A DNA stretch of 5,183 nucleotides from Planctomycetota bacterium (GTDB taxonomy: Bacteria > Planctomycetota > Planctomycetia > Pirellulales > Pirellulaceae), in the NCBI GenBank assembly GCA_026692885.1, contig JAPLNJ010000770.1:1-5183 (forward strand), written 5' to 3'. The translations under genes were made by a program, and so were the position numbers. Position 1 is the stretch's first letter. Every line of letters begins with the position of its first letter. Of the stretch, positions 1-5,183 are shown one piece after another. The notes under the pieces are model-generated. The model did no database searches and was not told the DNA's origin. It saw only the letters and a list, made by a program, of their open reading frames with translations.

Positions 1-80
1 ATCATGTGTGCTTTTCCGGCACGTGGGGGAGCAGTACGCTGAAAGGATCGGGTTGAAGGCCATCTTCCGAGCACAGAAAG

Positions 81-86
81 GGAGGA
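81..86 (+). promoter_or_regulatory. Shine-Dalgarno of the SWIM remnant
   Basis: GGAGGA lies six bases before GTG 92. It is the reason for choosing GTG 92 over the upstream in-frame start at 8, which has no visible SD and adds residues that do not resemble the family. Retention of a strong SD suggests the gene broke recently. Confidence 0.6.
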
Positions 87-91
87 CCACC

Positions 92-284
92 GTGGCTGAT
101 CTCCAAGACGGCGAATCCATCGAAATGCAGGGCTCCGGCGCGAAGCCCTACGTGGCGAAGAACGTCGGCGGAATGTACTCCTGCACGTGCCCGGCCTGGC
201 GGAATCAATCAACAGCGATCGAGCGGCGCACCTGCAAGCACCTCGGAGTTGCGGGGCGAGGAGGCGGAACCCCGCACGACATGA
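92..284 (+). pseudogene. SWIM zinc-finger remnant, like the N-terminus of an ATP-dependent DNA ligase
   Basis: Translation from GTG 92 gives a SWIM-type metal-binding segment: C31-T-C33 followed by C48-K-H50, inside the context YSCTCPAWRNQ and RRTCKHL. From family memory, this context matches the N-terminal extension of some bacterial ATP-dependent DNA ligases, where CKHL is followed by a short basic spacer and then an LRG-(D/E)-AxE stretch. Here, right after Leu51 (codon 242-244), four bases (GGAG, 245-248) come before codons reading LRGEEAEPR in a shifted frame. That fits loss of about two bases. The shifted frame stops at TGA 282-284, so no ligase catalytic domain follows. The GTG start is supported by a strong GGAGG at 81-85, six bases upstream. 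The unshifted frame stays open to 673, but its composition becomes non-protein-like and it runs into the lipoprotein gene. The SWIM assignment is firm. The ligase origin is likely but unproven, and a stand-alone SWIM protein is the alternative. Confidence 0.62.
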
Positions 285-506
285 GTCTCCACCGTGACCT
301 GTTGTTGATCGACTTTCCAGAAGTTAAGATGGCCACCACACGCGGTGGTTGTCATCTGCGCCTCCATTCATTGTTCAGGTGGTTCTGGACTACTCACTTA
401 AACCCGAGTGGAGGCTGCTTGTTTCGCGGCGTGGTGCGCAATCTGAGCTTGACTCGCAATTGCGTGAGTACGCACCCTCTTCACGTCCCGATTGGCGGAC
501 TTTTAC
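285..506. other. Gap without a convincing gene
   Basis: About 220 bases between the SWIM remnant and the propeller lipoprotein. Frames here are open in places, but their translations show no recognisable motif, have mixed third positions and lack an SD. A short inverted repeat, CCACC (333-337) against GGTGG (344-348), could extend by two G-U pairs. It has no U-tract, so it is not a convincing terminator. The region probably carries the promoter of the lipoprotein gene, but I could not pick out -35 and -10 boxes with confidence. Confidence 0.4.
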
Positions 507-1838
507 ATGCTACTTCAAACTGCTCAACGATTCCTGGCCATAGCTCTTGGCGTGGTCTTTTTTCTGGCCGGCTGCTCGAAAGGGCCGCACGCGAAGTCCG
601 TTCCAGTGGTCGAAGTCAAAGCCGAGACAGCAACAGCCGTCGAGGTCGTGCCTCTGCAGCTTGGAGATTCTGACTGGCCGCAATGGCGCGGACCACGCGG
701 CGATGGCACCGCCGCCGATCAAGACGTCCCGGTGTGCTGGGATGAGACAACAAATGTGGCATGGACGGCTGATGTTCCCGGACGCGGACATGCGTCGCCT
801 ATTGTCGTCGGTTCTACCGTCTATCTGGCTTCGGCGATTTCCGACCAGCAGAAGCAGGTTGTGATCGCATTCGACCGTGCGACAGGGAAGCGTCGCTGGG
901 AAGCTGCCGTACATGAAGGCGGTTTCCCCGACCCTTCAGAGATTCATCAGAAAGGTAGTCAGGCAAACGGAACGTTGGCTTCAGACGGGCGACGAGTCTT
1001 CGCAGTTTTTTTCAATTCGGAACGGATTATTGCGACGGCCCTTGATCTTGACGGCAAGCATTTATGGCAGCAGGAAGTGGGCGCGTTCAGTTCCAAGTTC
1101 GGTTACGCCCCGTCGCCGATCCTCTATAAGTCAATGGTGATCGTTAGCGCCGACAATTGGGGTGGCGGCTATATTGCCGCGCTGCACCGTGAAACGGGTG
1201 AGATCGTCTGGCGTAAGAAGCGGCCGGCCATTTCCACGTATTCTTCGCCTCTGGTGGCTTCCGTCGGCGGGCGCGATCAGCTGGTGATCAGCGGTTGCAA
1301 TCAGCTCGTCAGTTACGCCCCGGCCACCGGCGATGAACTCTGGTCCTGCAAATCGATTGCGGAGGCCACCTGCGGAACTCCGGTTACCGACGGGTCGGCG
1401 ATTTTCGCTAGCGGCGGATACCCGGAACGTCAAACCATCTGCGTAGACGGCTCGGGGCAGACAGTGTGGAGCAACAAGACCAAAGTCTACGAGCCATCCC
1501 TGGTCGCCACAGGCGAACACCTCTTTGCAGTGACAGACGAGGGAGTTGCCTTGTGCTGGTCAGCCAAGACGGGCAAAGAACTGTGGAAACAACGTGTAGG
1601 CGGTGCGTTCAGCGCATCGCCGGTTGTCTGCAAAGGCATGCTCTACGTGCCCAACTTGTCCGGTGAGACCATCGTCTTCAAAGCAATAGGCGAGGCCTAT
1701 CATGAGGTGGCTCGAAACCGACTAGGCAACGACAGTTATGCGAGTGTTGCCGTGAGTGGCAACGAACTGTTCATGCGGGTGGGCGGCGGCGAGGGCAACG
1801 AACGCAAAGAGCGACTGGTCTGCATACGGCAGCCGTGA
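507..1838 (+). CDS. Lipoprotein with PQQ-like beta-propeller (BamB-like)
   Basis: A 443-residue protein predicted to be a lipid-anchored periplasmic or outer-membrane propeller. Residues 1-23 form a lipoprotein signal: Arg8, a hydrophobic stretch (FLAIALGVVFFL), and the lipobox L20-A-G-C23 with Ser at +2. A low-complexity linker (24-55) leads to DWPQWRGPRGDG (56-67), the opening typical of planctomycete PQQ-like proteins. Propeller blades follow, marked by (T/D)G-x-x-x-W motifs that place tryptophans at 131, 187, 235, 279, 321 (a looser GSGQTVW) and 360. This agrees with a PQQ_2/PQQ_3 repeat fold. The length suits a full propeller and the frame is intact. ATG 507 is preferred over TTG 492 because it gives a standard signal peptide and has a weak GGCGGA (495-499 region) upstream. 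No quinoprotein dehydrogenase catalytic features are visible, so the role is probably binding or scaffolding, as in BamB, rather than PQQ-dependent oxidation. The exact role is unknown. No close downstream partner exists: 402 bases follow before the next supported gene. Confidence 0.9.
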   Translation: MLLQTAQRFLAIALGVVFFLAGCSKGPHAKSVPVVEVKAETATAVEVVPLQLGDSDWPQWRGPRGDGTAADQDVPVCWDETTNVAWTADVPGRGHASPIVVGSTVYLASAISDQQKQVVIAFDRATGKRRWEAAVHEGGFPDPSEIHQKGSQANGTLASDGRRVFAVFFNSERIIATALDLDGKHLWQQEVGAFSSKFGYAPSPILYKSMVIVSADNWGGGYIAALHRETGEIVWRKKRPAISTYSSPLVASVGGRDQLVISGCNQLVSYAPATGDELWSCKSIAEATCGTPVTDGSAIFASGGYPERQTICVDGSGQTVWSNKTKVYEPSLVATGEHLFAVTDEGVALCWSAKTGKELWKQRVGGAFSASPVVCKGMLYVPNLSGETIVFKAIGEAYHEVARNRLGNDSYASVAVSGNELFMRVGGGEGNERKERLVCIRQP

Positions 1839-1951
1839 ATTCATTGCCGCGTGGAAAAGAGCTGTCGCAATTCGTAGCATGTCCGGATCACCGGTCGAAA
1901 ACGTGCGGGTCCAGGCGTTGACGGGCGGACCGACTGAGGTCCCATGGACGC

Positions 1952-2140
1952 ATGATCGCGTGCGTCGACGTGGCGACGCTACTGCCCGTCGATTTCGAGC
2001 TGACCGGGACGCAATTCGCGCTGAAGACCTGCCAGGGGCTGAGCAGCCTTACGCCGCTGCCGGACGACATCCGCTCCGTGCTCCCCGCCTTCACTCGCGC
2101 CGGTTGTCGTCGCACGCAGTGGCCGCCCAGAGCGGAGTAG
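1952..2140 (+). CDS. Small hypothetical ORF, possibly a gene fragment
   Basis: ATG 1952 to TAG 2138-2140 encodes 62 residues beginning MIACVDVATLLPVDFELTG. I do not recognise the family. The case for coding is third-position composition: by hand count about 53 of 62 codons end in G or C, clearly more biased than the flanking gap. There is no good SD; a TGAGGT at 1935-1940 is rather far upstream. The frame is open upstream only to 1922. It could be a fragment of a larger decayed gene whose other parts are lost or frameshifted. It could also be chance in GC-rich DNA. No signal peptide or membrane segment is evident. Confidence 0.25.
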   Translation: MIACVDVATLLPVDFELTGTQFALKTCQGLSSLTPLPDDIRSVLPAFTRAGCRRTQWPPRAE

Positions 2141-2229
2141 GTCTGGCACACACGTGAGATTGTGTTGGATAGTGGAGGCTGCCGAGACAGGGGTTGCAGT
2201 GTTTAGGTTGGGAACCAGATCGTAACGGA

Positions 2230-2234
2230 AAGGA
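2230..2234 (+). promoter_or_regulatory. Shine-Dalgarno of the Tat protein gene
   Basis: AAGGA, within a purine-rich run (2227-2238), lies six bases before ATG 2241 and supports that start. Confidence 0.6.
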
Positions 2235-2240
2235 AAGAAC

Positions 2241-2798
2241 ATGTATCCGCTCGAATCCGGGAATACAGACGAGAGGGAACGCCAGGCAGGCCCGGTTGCC
2301 GGTGGGCGCCGGGAATTCCTCCGGCAAGTCGGGACGGCCCCTGTCGCGCTCGCCGCAGCTGGTGCGGCCTACGGCGCCTCGGCTGTCGCGGAGACGCACA
2401 CCTTGCCGCAGATCCGGCTGGGCGAGCACTCGGTTTCGCGGCTCATCTGCGGCGCGAATCCATTTAAGGCGACTTCCCATCTGTCGGTATCTCTCAACCA
2501 GCACATGCGGCCGCTCAAGAAGCTGCTCGACCACGTGCCCATTCCCGTGAGCGAGGTGTACTTGACCGAAGACCCACCGCGCATGTTTCAGGCGATCCGC
2601 AACACAAAACGCCCTTGCTTGGCGTTCAAGATTCTCGCGGCGGGAAGGTGCTCCTGGCATCGCGAGTGGGTCGAGCGGGCTTTCCGTCAGACCTTCCAGT
2701 CGATCAAGCCCACGGACGCCGTCATCGTCGGCATGTATAACGAGTTCAACGACGAGCCAGCCGAGAATGCCGAGTTGGTCCGCCGCTACGGAGCGTGA
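2241..2798 (+). CDS. Tat-exported aldo/keto-reductase-like barrel protein, internally truncated
   Basis: A 185-residue protein. Residues 22-50 form a twin-arginine signal: R23-R-E-F-L-R28 followed by an Ala/Gly-rich hydrophobic stretch, with cleavage near AVAE (48-51). Residues 55-75 (LPQIRLGEHSVSRLICGANPF) resemble the first strand of planctomycete aldo/keto-reductase-like TIM-barrel proteins, which are usually well over 300 residues. Residues 105-180 match the C-terminal end of the same family: a D-P-x-R-M segment (111-115), CLAFKILAAGR (126-136), IKPTDAVIVGMY and ENAELVRR. The central barrel strands expected between them are absent, and the two parts meet near residues 90-96 (about 2508-2528) with the frame kept. 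An active enzyme is therefore unlikely, since the usual central AKR catalytic residues would lie in the missing part. The family picture is from memory. The product may be made and exported but is probably non-functional, or the deletion may be an assembly artefact. It ends 117 bases before the next gene. Confidence 0.72.
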   Translation: MYPLESGNTDERERQAGPVAGGRREFLRQVGTAPVALAAAGAAYGASAVAETHTLPQIRLGEHSVSRLICGANPFKATSHLSVSLNQHMRPLKKLLDHVPIPVSEVYLTEDPPRMFQAIRNTKRPCLAFKILAAGRCSWHREWVERAFRQTFQSIKPTDAVIVGMYNEFNDEPAENAELVRRYGA

Positions 2799-2805
2799 TG
2801 GAAAC

Positions 2806-2880
2806 CGGAAGACTACGGGGACCCAGGCACCGCAGGACGCGAGGTCCGGAGTGTTGAAATCACGCGATCGTTGTCTTCCG
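2806..2880. repeat. Imperfect inverted repeat in spacer, possible structured leader
   Basis: CGGAAGACTACG (2806-2817) is complementary to CGTTGTCTTCCG (2869-2880) at 11 of 12 positions, including eight uninterrupted pairs. Inside it, GGACC (2819-2823) can pair with GGTCC (2843-2847), or GGAC (2835-2838) with GTCC (2844-2847). In RNA this would make a branched stem between the truncated Tat gene and the large barrel gene. There is no U-tract, so it is not a standard intrinsic terminator. It may be a leader element or chance; an eight-base match in a spacer this size is not rare. Confidence 0.3.
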
Positions 2881-2901
2881 CAGGCCCTGATGCTACCAGC
2901 C

Positions 2902-2911
2902 AGGAAAGGTG
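2902..2911 (+). promoter_or_regulatory. Shine-Dalgarno of the large barrel gene
   Basis: AGGAAAGGTG lies just before ATG 2916. The inner AAGG (2906-2909) is spaced six bases from the start. It supports ATG 2916 and predicts good translation. Confidence 0.65.
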
Positions 2912-2915
2912 AATC

Positions 2916-4784
2916 ATGGTTCAGTCGACCTTCGTGGGCATCGCCGCACTGCTAGTCACCCTGATAACTGCGTCCGACGACGTGCAGCCTATCGCCGAAC
3001 AACGCGACGCAGAAACCACAGCCGCAACTTCGTTCTTCCCCTTGGGCGTCTACTGGCCGTGGGAGACCACCGGCGTGGTCGGTCAGGGTAGCGAGCGAGT
3101 TGCCAAACTGGAGCCGTTCCTGATTCAACGCCTCGATCAACTAGCGGCTCACCACGTGAATATCGTGTGGACGGTCAACGGACCGGATTCCGTCGCGGAA
3201 CTGGAATTGCTCTGCCGGTTGGCGGAGCCAAGGAAGATTCGCATCATTGCCGGAAGTGGCTGGTGGGCCATGCACCCGGGCAACGCCAATGACCAGTGGG
3301 CGCAGGTTGCCGTGGCCCATCTCCAGAAGGTTTGCCAGGAACTGGCAGGGAAGCCTCGCCCGATGGCTTACACCATTGCGGACGAACCCAGCGGCGGCCA
3401 CCTGGCGGCTTTCGGTCGCTATGCGGCCGCGGTCAAGGCCGCCGGAATACCCGCCACCACCACCGTGATGCACGGCGACATCGAAGCGGCCGCAGACAAA
3501 GCCGCCACGCTTCCCTGGTTGTCCGTGGACTTCTATCCGTTCTTCGGCAGTACACACGGTCCGCGTGGCGACAGTTCGTACGCTTGGTTTGATCGTATCG
3601 TGCGGAGGATCGTGAAGGCCACTCAGCAACACGAGCAGACGCCTTGGGTGATGGCGCAAGCCTATCAGGAGATCTGGGGACCGTCCCGTCTGGAACCGGA
3701 CGGCCAGGTGACTGTGCTGCCTGGCGGCGGTCAACACTGGTTACTGCCCACGCCCGCCCAAATCCGCTGGCAGGCTTGGACGGCCGCCGCCCTGGGCGCC
3801 AAGGGGATCTTCTTCTTCGCCTATGGCGTCCCGTTTCAGCCAAATCCTAAGGCCGACCCGATCAAGGAGCCCTGGGCCGTCCAAAAGGAGACACCCACGG
3901 GCGGGCCGACATCGCTGGTGTCCTATCCCGACTTCCACCCAGGTCCGCAGCTACAGGCCATGGGCGAAGTCTACGCGGAGATCCAGCCGCTGGCCGCGCA
4001 ACTTCTCCACCTGCGCCCAGCCGACGAGGAGCAACAACTGATCGGGTCGGCCGAATCGCCTGCGTTTGCCGGTGACATTGTGAACCTGCTCGTGGATACG
4101 ACCTCTAAGGATCTATACGCTGCTGTCGTGGCATCCCCGAAGCGTGAGGCAGCGTCCTTGCCGTTGCGACTGAGTCCGAACGTCGTCCGGTTGATCCCCC
4201 AGGGCGCTGCTCCTCAGCTTGGCCCGCTGACGGCTGGCCCTGCACCCTTTCAAACCGCACAGATCAAGCTGGCACCCGGCCAGGGTGCCCTTTATCGCCT
4301 GGAGATCCAGCAGCGGTTCTCGCGAAGGGTCGTGTTCCACGAGGACTTCGCCGCCGAGGACTGGGCAGCCCGAGCGGCCCAGATGCAGAACCTCAAGGCG
4401 CAAGGGGAGCCGGGCAAGCCGCGGAACGTCCAGGCCACGCGCGGTGAGCCCAACATCTGGGACAAACCCTTTCCGCCCAGCGACTGCTTTGTGCTCTACG
4501 ACCTCCAGCGACTGCTCCCCGCGTTGCCCAAGGCCGACGCCTATCGGCTCTTGGAGTATCGCGGTTGGGGTGGGCCGATCGCAGGCCAAGGGATCTACAT
4601 CTGGGCCGGGGCCGATCCGACTGAACTGCAGCCGCTGGTCTCCTGCGCAGCGTTGCAGCCCGCGGTCCAACTCCTGCCGGAACACCGTTACTTGAAGATC
4701 GCGGTGTCTTTCCGGCAGGCTGAGCCGCACTACGCGGGTTTGACCTCGTGGGCCGTTGTCGACTGGTTGGCGAAGAATCCGTAA
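2916..4784 (+). CDS. Secreted glycosidase-like TIM-barrel protein with C-terminal beta-rich domain
   Basis: A 622-residue exported protein. Residues 6-19 are hydrophobic and probably a signal peptide, though the n-region lacks Lys/Arg; cleavage is likely near 20. Eight barrel strands can be read in order: FPLGVYWPWE (41-50), VNIVWTV (81-87), IRIIAGSGWW (108-117), MAYTIADEP (150-158), TTTVMHG (181-187), WLSVDFYPFFG (201-211), WVMAQAYQ (244-251) and KGIFFFAYG (296-304). E157 ends strand 4, where clan GH-A glycosidases carry the acid/base. At the end of strand 7, where the nucleophile is expected, there is Gln248, with E252 four residues later. A linker and a small beta domain (about 365-465) follow. 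A second domain (about 470-622) is beta-rich and looks like a carbohydrate-binding or accessory module. I cannot assign a GH family; it resembles uncharacterised planctomycete glycosidase-like proteins. The next gene starts 49 bases downstream on the same strand and encodes a GH172 protein, which supports a joint role in polysaccharide breakdown. Confidence 0.85.
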   Translation: MVQSTFVGIAALLVTLITASDDVQPIAEQRDAETTAATSFFPLGVYWPWETTGVVGQGSERVAKLEPFLIQRLDQLAAHHVNIVWTVNGPDSVAELELLCRLAEPRKIRIIAGSGWWAMHPGNANDQWAQVAVAHLQKVCQELAGKPRPMAYTIADEPSGGHLAAFGRYAAAVKAAGIPATTTVMHGDIEAAADKAATLPWLSVDFYPFFGSTHGPRGDSSYAWFDRIVRRIVKATQQHEQTPWVMAQAYQEIWGPSRLEPDGQVTVLPGGGQHWLLPTPAQIRWQAWTAAALGAKGIFFFAYGVPFQPNPKADPIKEPWAVQKETPTGGPTSLVSYPDFHPGPQLQAMGEVYAEIQPLAAQLLHLRPADEEQQLIGSAESPAFAGDIVNLLVDTTSKDLYAAVVASPKREAASLPLRLSPNVVRLIPQGAAPQLGPLTAGPAPFQTAQIKLAPGQGALYRLEIQQRFSRRVVFHEDFAAEDWAARAAQMQNLKAQGEPGKPRNVQATRGEPNIWDKPFPPSDCFVLYDLQRLLPALPKADAYRLLEYRGWGGPIAGQGIYIWAGADPTELQPLVSCAALQPAVQLLPEHRYLKIAVSFRQAEPHYAGLTSWAVVDWLAKNP

Positions 4785-4811
4785 CTGGGCACGTGATCTG
4801 TGAAGGTAAGT

Positions 4812-4828
4812 CACTCTTCGCGAAGGTG
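4812..4828 (+). promoter_or_regulatory. Possible SD-sequestering hairpin before the GH172 gene
   Basis: CAC-T-CTT (4812-4818) can pair with AAG-GTG (4823-4828) around a CGCG loop, with T4815 bulged. The core CTTCGCGAAG (4816-4825) is a perfect palindrome. The right arm AAGGTG is the best SD candidate for ATG 4834 (gap of five bases). If it folds, it would limit initiation. Six pairs with a bulge make only a weak stem, so the regulatory role is conjecture. Confidence 0.3.
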
Positions 4829-4833
4829 TTCGT

Positions 4834-5183
4834 ATGAAAACGAGATGTCGCCGCAACACGATCCCGATACTCCTTCTGTTGTTGTTCTTGTCTGCCGTGG
4901 GCCACGTCGCGATGGTAGGGGCTGCCGCTGCGGAGGAAGTCGTCCGACTGGAGGATCTGCTGCGAGAAATGGTCGATCACGACACGTTGGCCCGGATGCC
5001 GCAACCGGCCTACACCCAGCAGCAGGGCAGCAGCTACAACCGAGCATCCAAGGCCAAAGGACAACCGGGCTGGTTTGCGGATTCGGATGGGACGGGATTC
5101 CTCCGCACCGAGGTGATCGGCGAGCGTACCGAGTGGGTACTCATGGACCACAGCGGCCCGGGTTGCCTGACGCGGATGTGGAC
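4834..5183 (+). CDS. GH172 (DUF2961) family secreted protein, N-terminal part
   Basis: The reading frame runs from ATG 4834 off the window end, giving 116 complete codons. Residues 1-33 are a signal peptide: basic n-region (KTRCRR), a Leu-rich core (IPILLLLLFLSAVGHVAMVG) and an AAAA-E cleavage site near 33. The mature start matches the DUF2961/GH172 family: LARMPQPAY (52-60), then SSYNRAS (66-72), then W80-F-A-D-S-D, FLRTE (89-93) and EWVLMDHSGPG (100-110), followed by a T-R-M-W segment. In known members this N-terminal part belongs to the jelly-roll catalytic domain. Characterised GH172 enzymes act on fructofuranose or D-arabinofuranose linkages; substrate here cannot be set from 116 residues. 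The start is supported by AAGGTG at 4823-4828. The gene follows the barrel protein by 49 bases and is probably in the same transcript. Confidence 0.85.
   Translation, partial: MKTRCRRNTIPILLLLLFLSAVGHVAMVGAAAAEEVVRLEDLLREMVDHDTLARMPQPAYTQQQGSSYNRASKAKGQPGWFADSDGTGFLRTEVIGERTEWVLMDHSGPGCLTRMW

Larger units (their letters stand above)
1839..2240. other. Long intergenic gap, possibly degraded coding sequence
   Basis: About 400 bases between the lipoprotein and the truncated Tat protein. No hairpin with a U-tract follows the TGA at 1836-1838. The middle part (about 1950-2140) has strongly coding-like base periodicity in one + frame (separate entry). The last 100 bases (2141-2240) look non-coding, are locally less GC-rich, and end in the SD of the next gene, so they probably hold its promoter. 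I see no insertion-sequence ends, direct repeats or RNA gene. Confidence 0.4.

Noticed and set aside
328..356. Hairpin CCACC/GGTGG as a terminator or riboswitch
   Set aside because: Only five Watson-Crick pairs, no U-tract, and no known riboswitch motif.
349..543. 64-residue + strand frame in the gap
   Set aside because: TTG start without an SD, mixed third positions, no motif, and overlap with the lipoprotein signal peptide.
285..673. Continuation of the SWIM frame to the stop at 673, giving a 221-residue product if begun at 8
   Set aside because: After the CKHL motif the translation stops resembling the family and becomes Arg/Ser-rich. It also overlaps the well-supported lipoprotein by more than 160 bases in another frame.
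2091..2660. 189-residue frame on the - strand across the start of the Tat gene
   Set aside because: The opposite strand has a Tat signal, SD and family motifs. This frame shows none.
2796..2857. TGATG stop-start overlap leading to a 19-residue frame
   Set aside because: Too short, Arg-rich, no SD of its own, and it lies within the inverted-repeat spacer. Probably chance.
3141..3737. 198-residue frame on the - strand
   Set aside because: Wholly inside the barrel domain of the large gene, whose strands are readable in the + frame. His/Arg-rich shadow.
4113..4859. 248-residue frame on the - strand
   Set aside because: Antisense to the well-supported barrel gene. The translation is Arg-rich and without motifs, as expected of an antisense shadow in GC-rich DNA.
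4393..5151. 252-residue frame on the - strand
   Set aside because: Antisense to both the barrel gene and the GH172 gene, with low-complexity Arg/Pro/Ala-rich translation and no SD or motif.

Overview
The window looks like a piece of a GC-rich Planctomycetota chromosome, probably in or near the Pirellulales. The grounds are a lipoprotein PQQ-like propeller with the W-P-Q-W-R-G-P-R-G-D-G opening typical of that phylum, a Tat-exported TIM-barrel protein of a type common there, secreted sugar-active proteins, and loose gene spacing. The lineage is inferred from protein style, not from a marker gene. All supported genes lie on the + strand.

Layout: (a) 92-284, a short remnant that starts at GTG behind a strong Shine-Dalgarno (SD) sequence. 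It encodes a SWIM zinc-finger segment like the N-terminus of some bacterial ATP-dependent DNA ligases, then frameshifts and stops. (b) 285-506, no convincing gene. (c) 507-1838, an intact lipoprotein with a PQQ-like beta-propeller. (d) 1839-2240, a gap holding at most one small unrecognised reading frame (1952-2140). (e) 2241-2798, a Tat-signal aldo/keto-reductase-like protein that keeps both ends of its family but seems to lack the middle of the barrel. (f) 2799-2915, a spacer with a 12-bp imperfect inverted repeat. (g) 2916-4784, a large secreted protein with a readable eight-strand glycosidase-like barrel and a C-terminal beta-rich domain. (h) 4834 to the window end, the N-terminus of a secreted GH172 (formerly DUF2961) protein, cut by the window edge.

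The last two genes are 49 nt apart and co-directional. They are probably co-transcribed and would act together on an extracellular or periplasmic polysaccharide; GH172 members known so far act on fructose- or arabinose-containing glycans. The propeller lipoprotein and the truncated Tat protein share the exported theme, but nothing in the sequence ties them to the same pathway.

I see no RNA gene, CRISPR array, complete mobile element or defence system. The most interesting points are the large barrel protein, which has a clear beta-4 Glu but Gln at the expected beta-7 nucleophile position, and the two damaged genes (a and e), which suggest local deletion events or an assembly artefact. I did not find strong evidence of a wholly new system.
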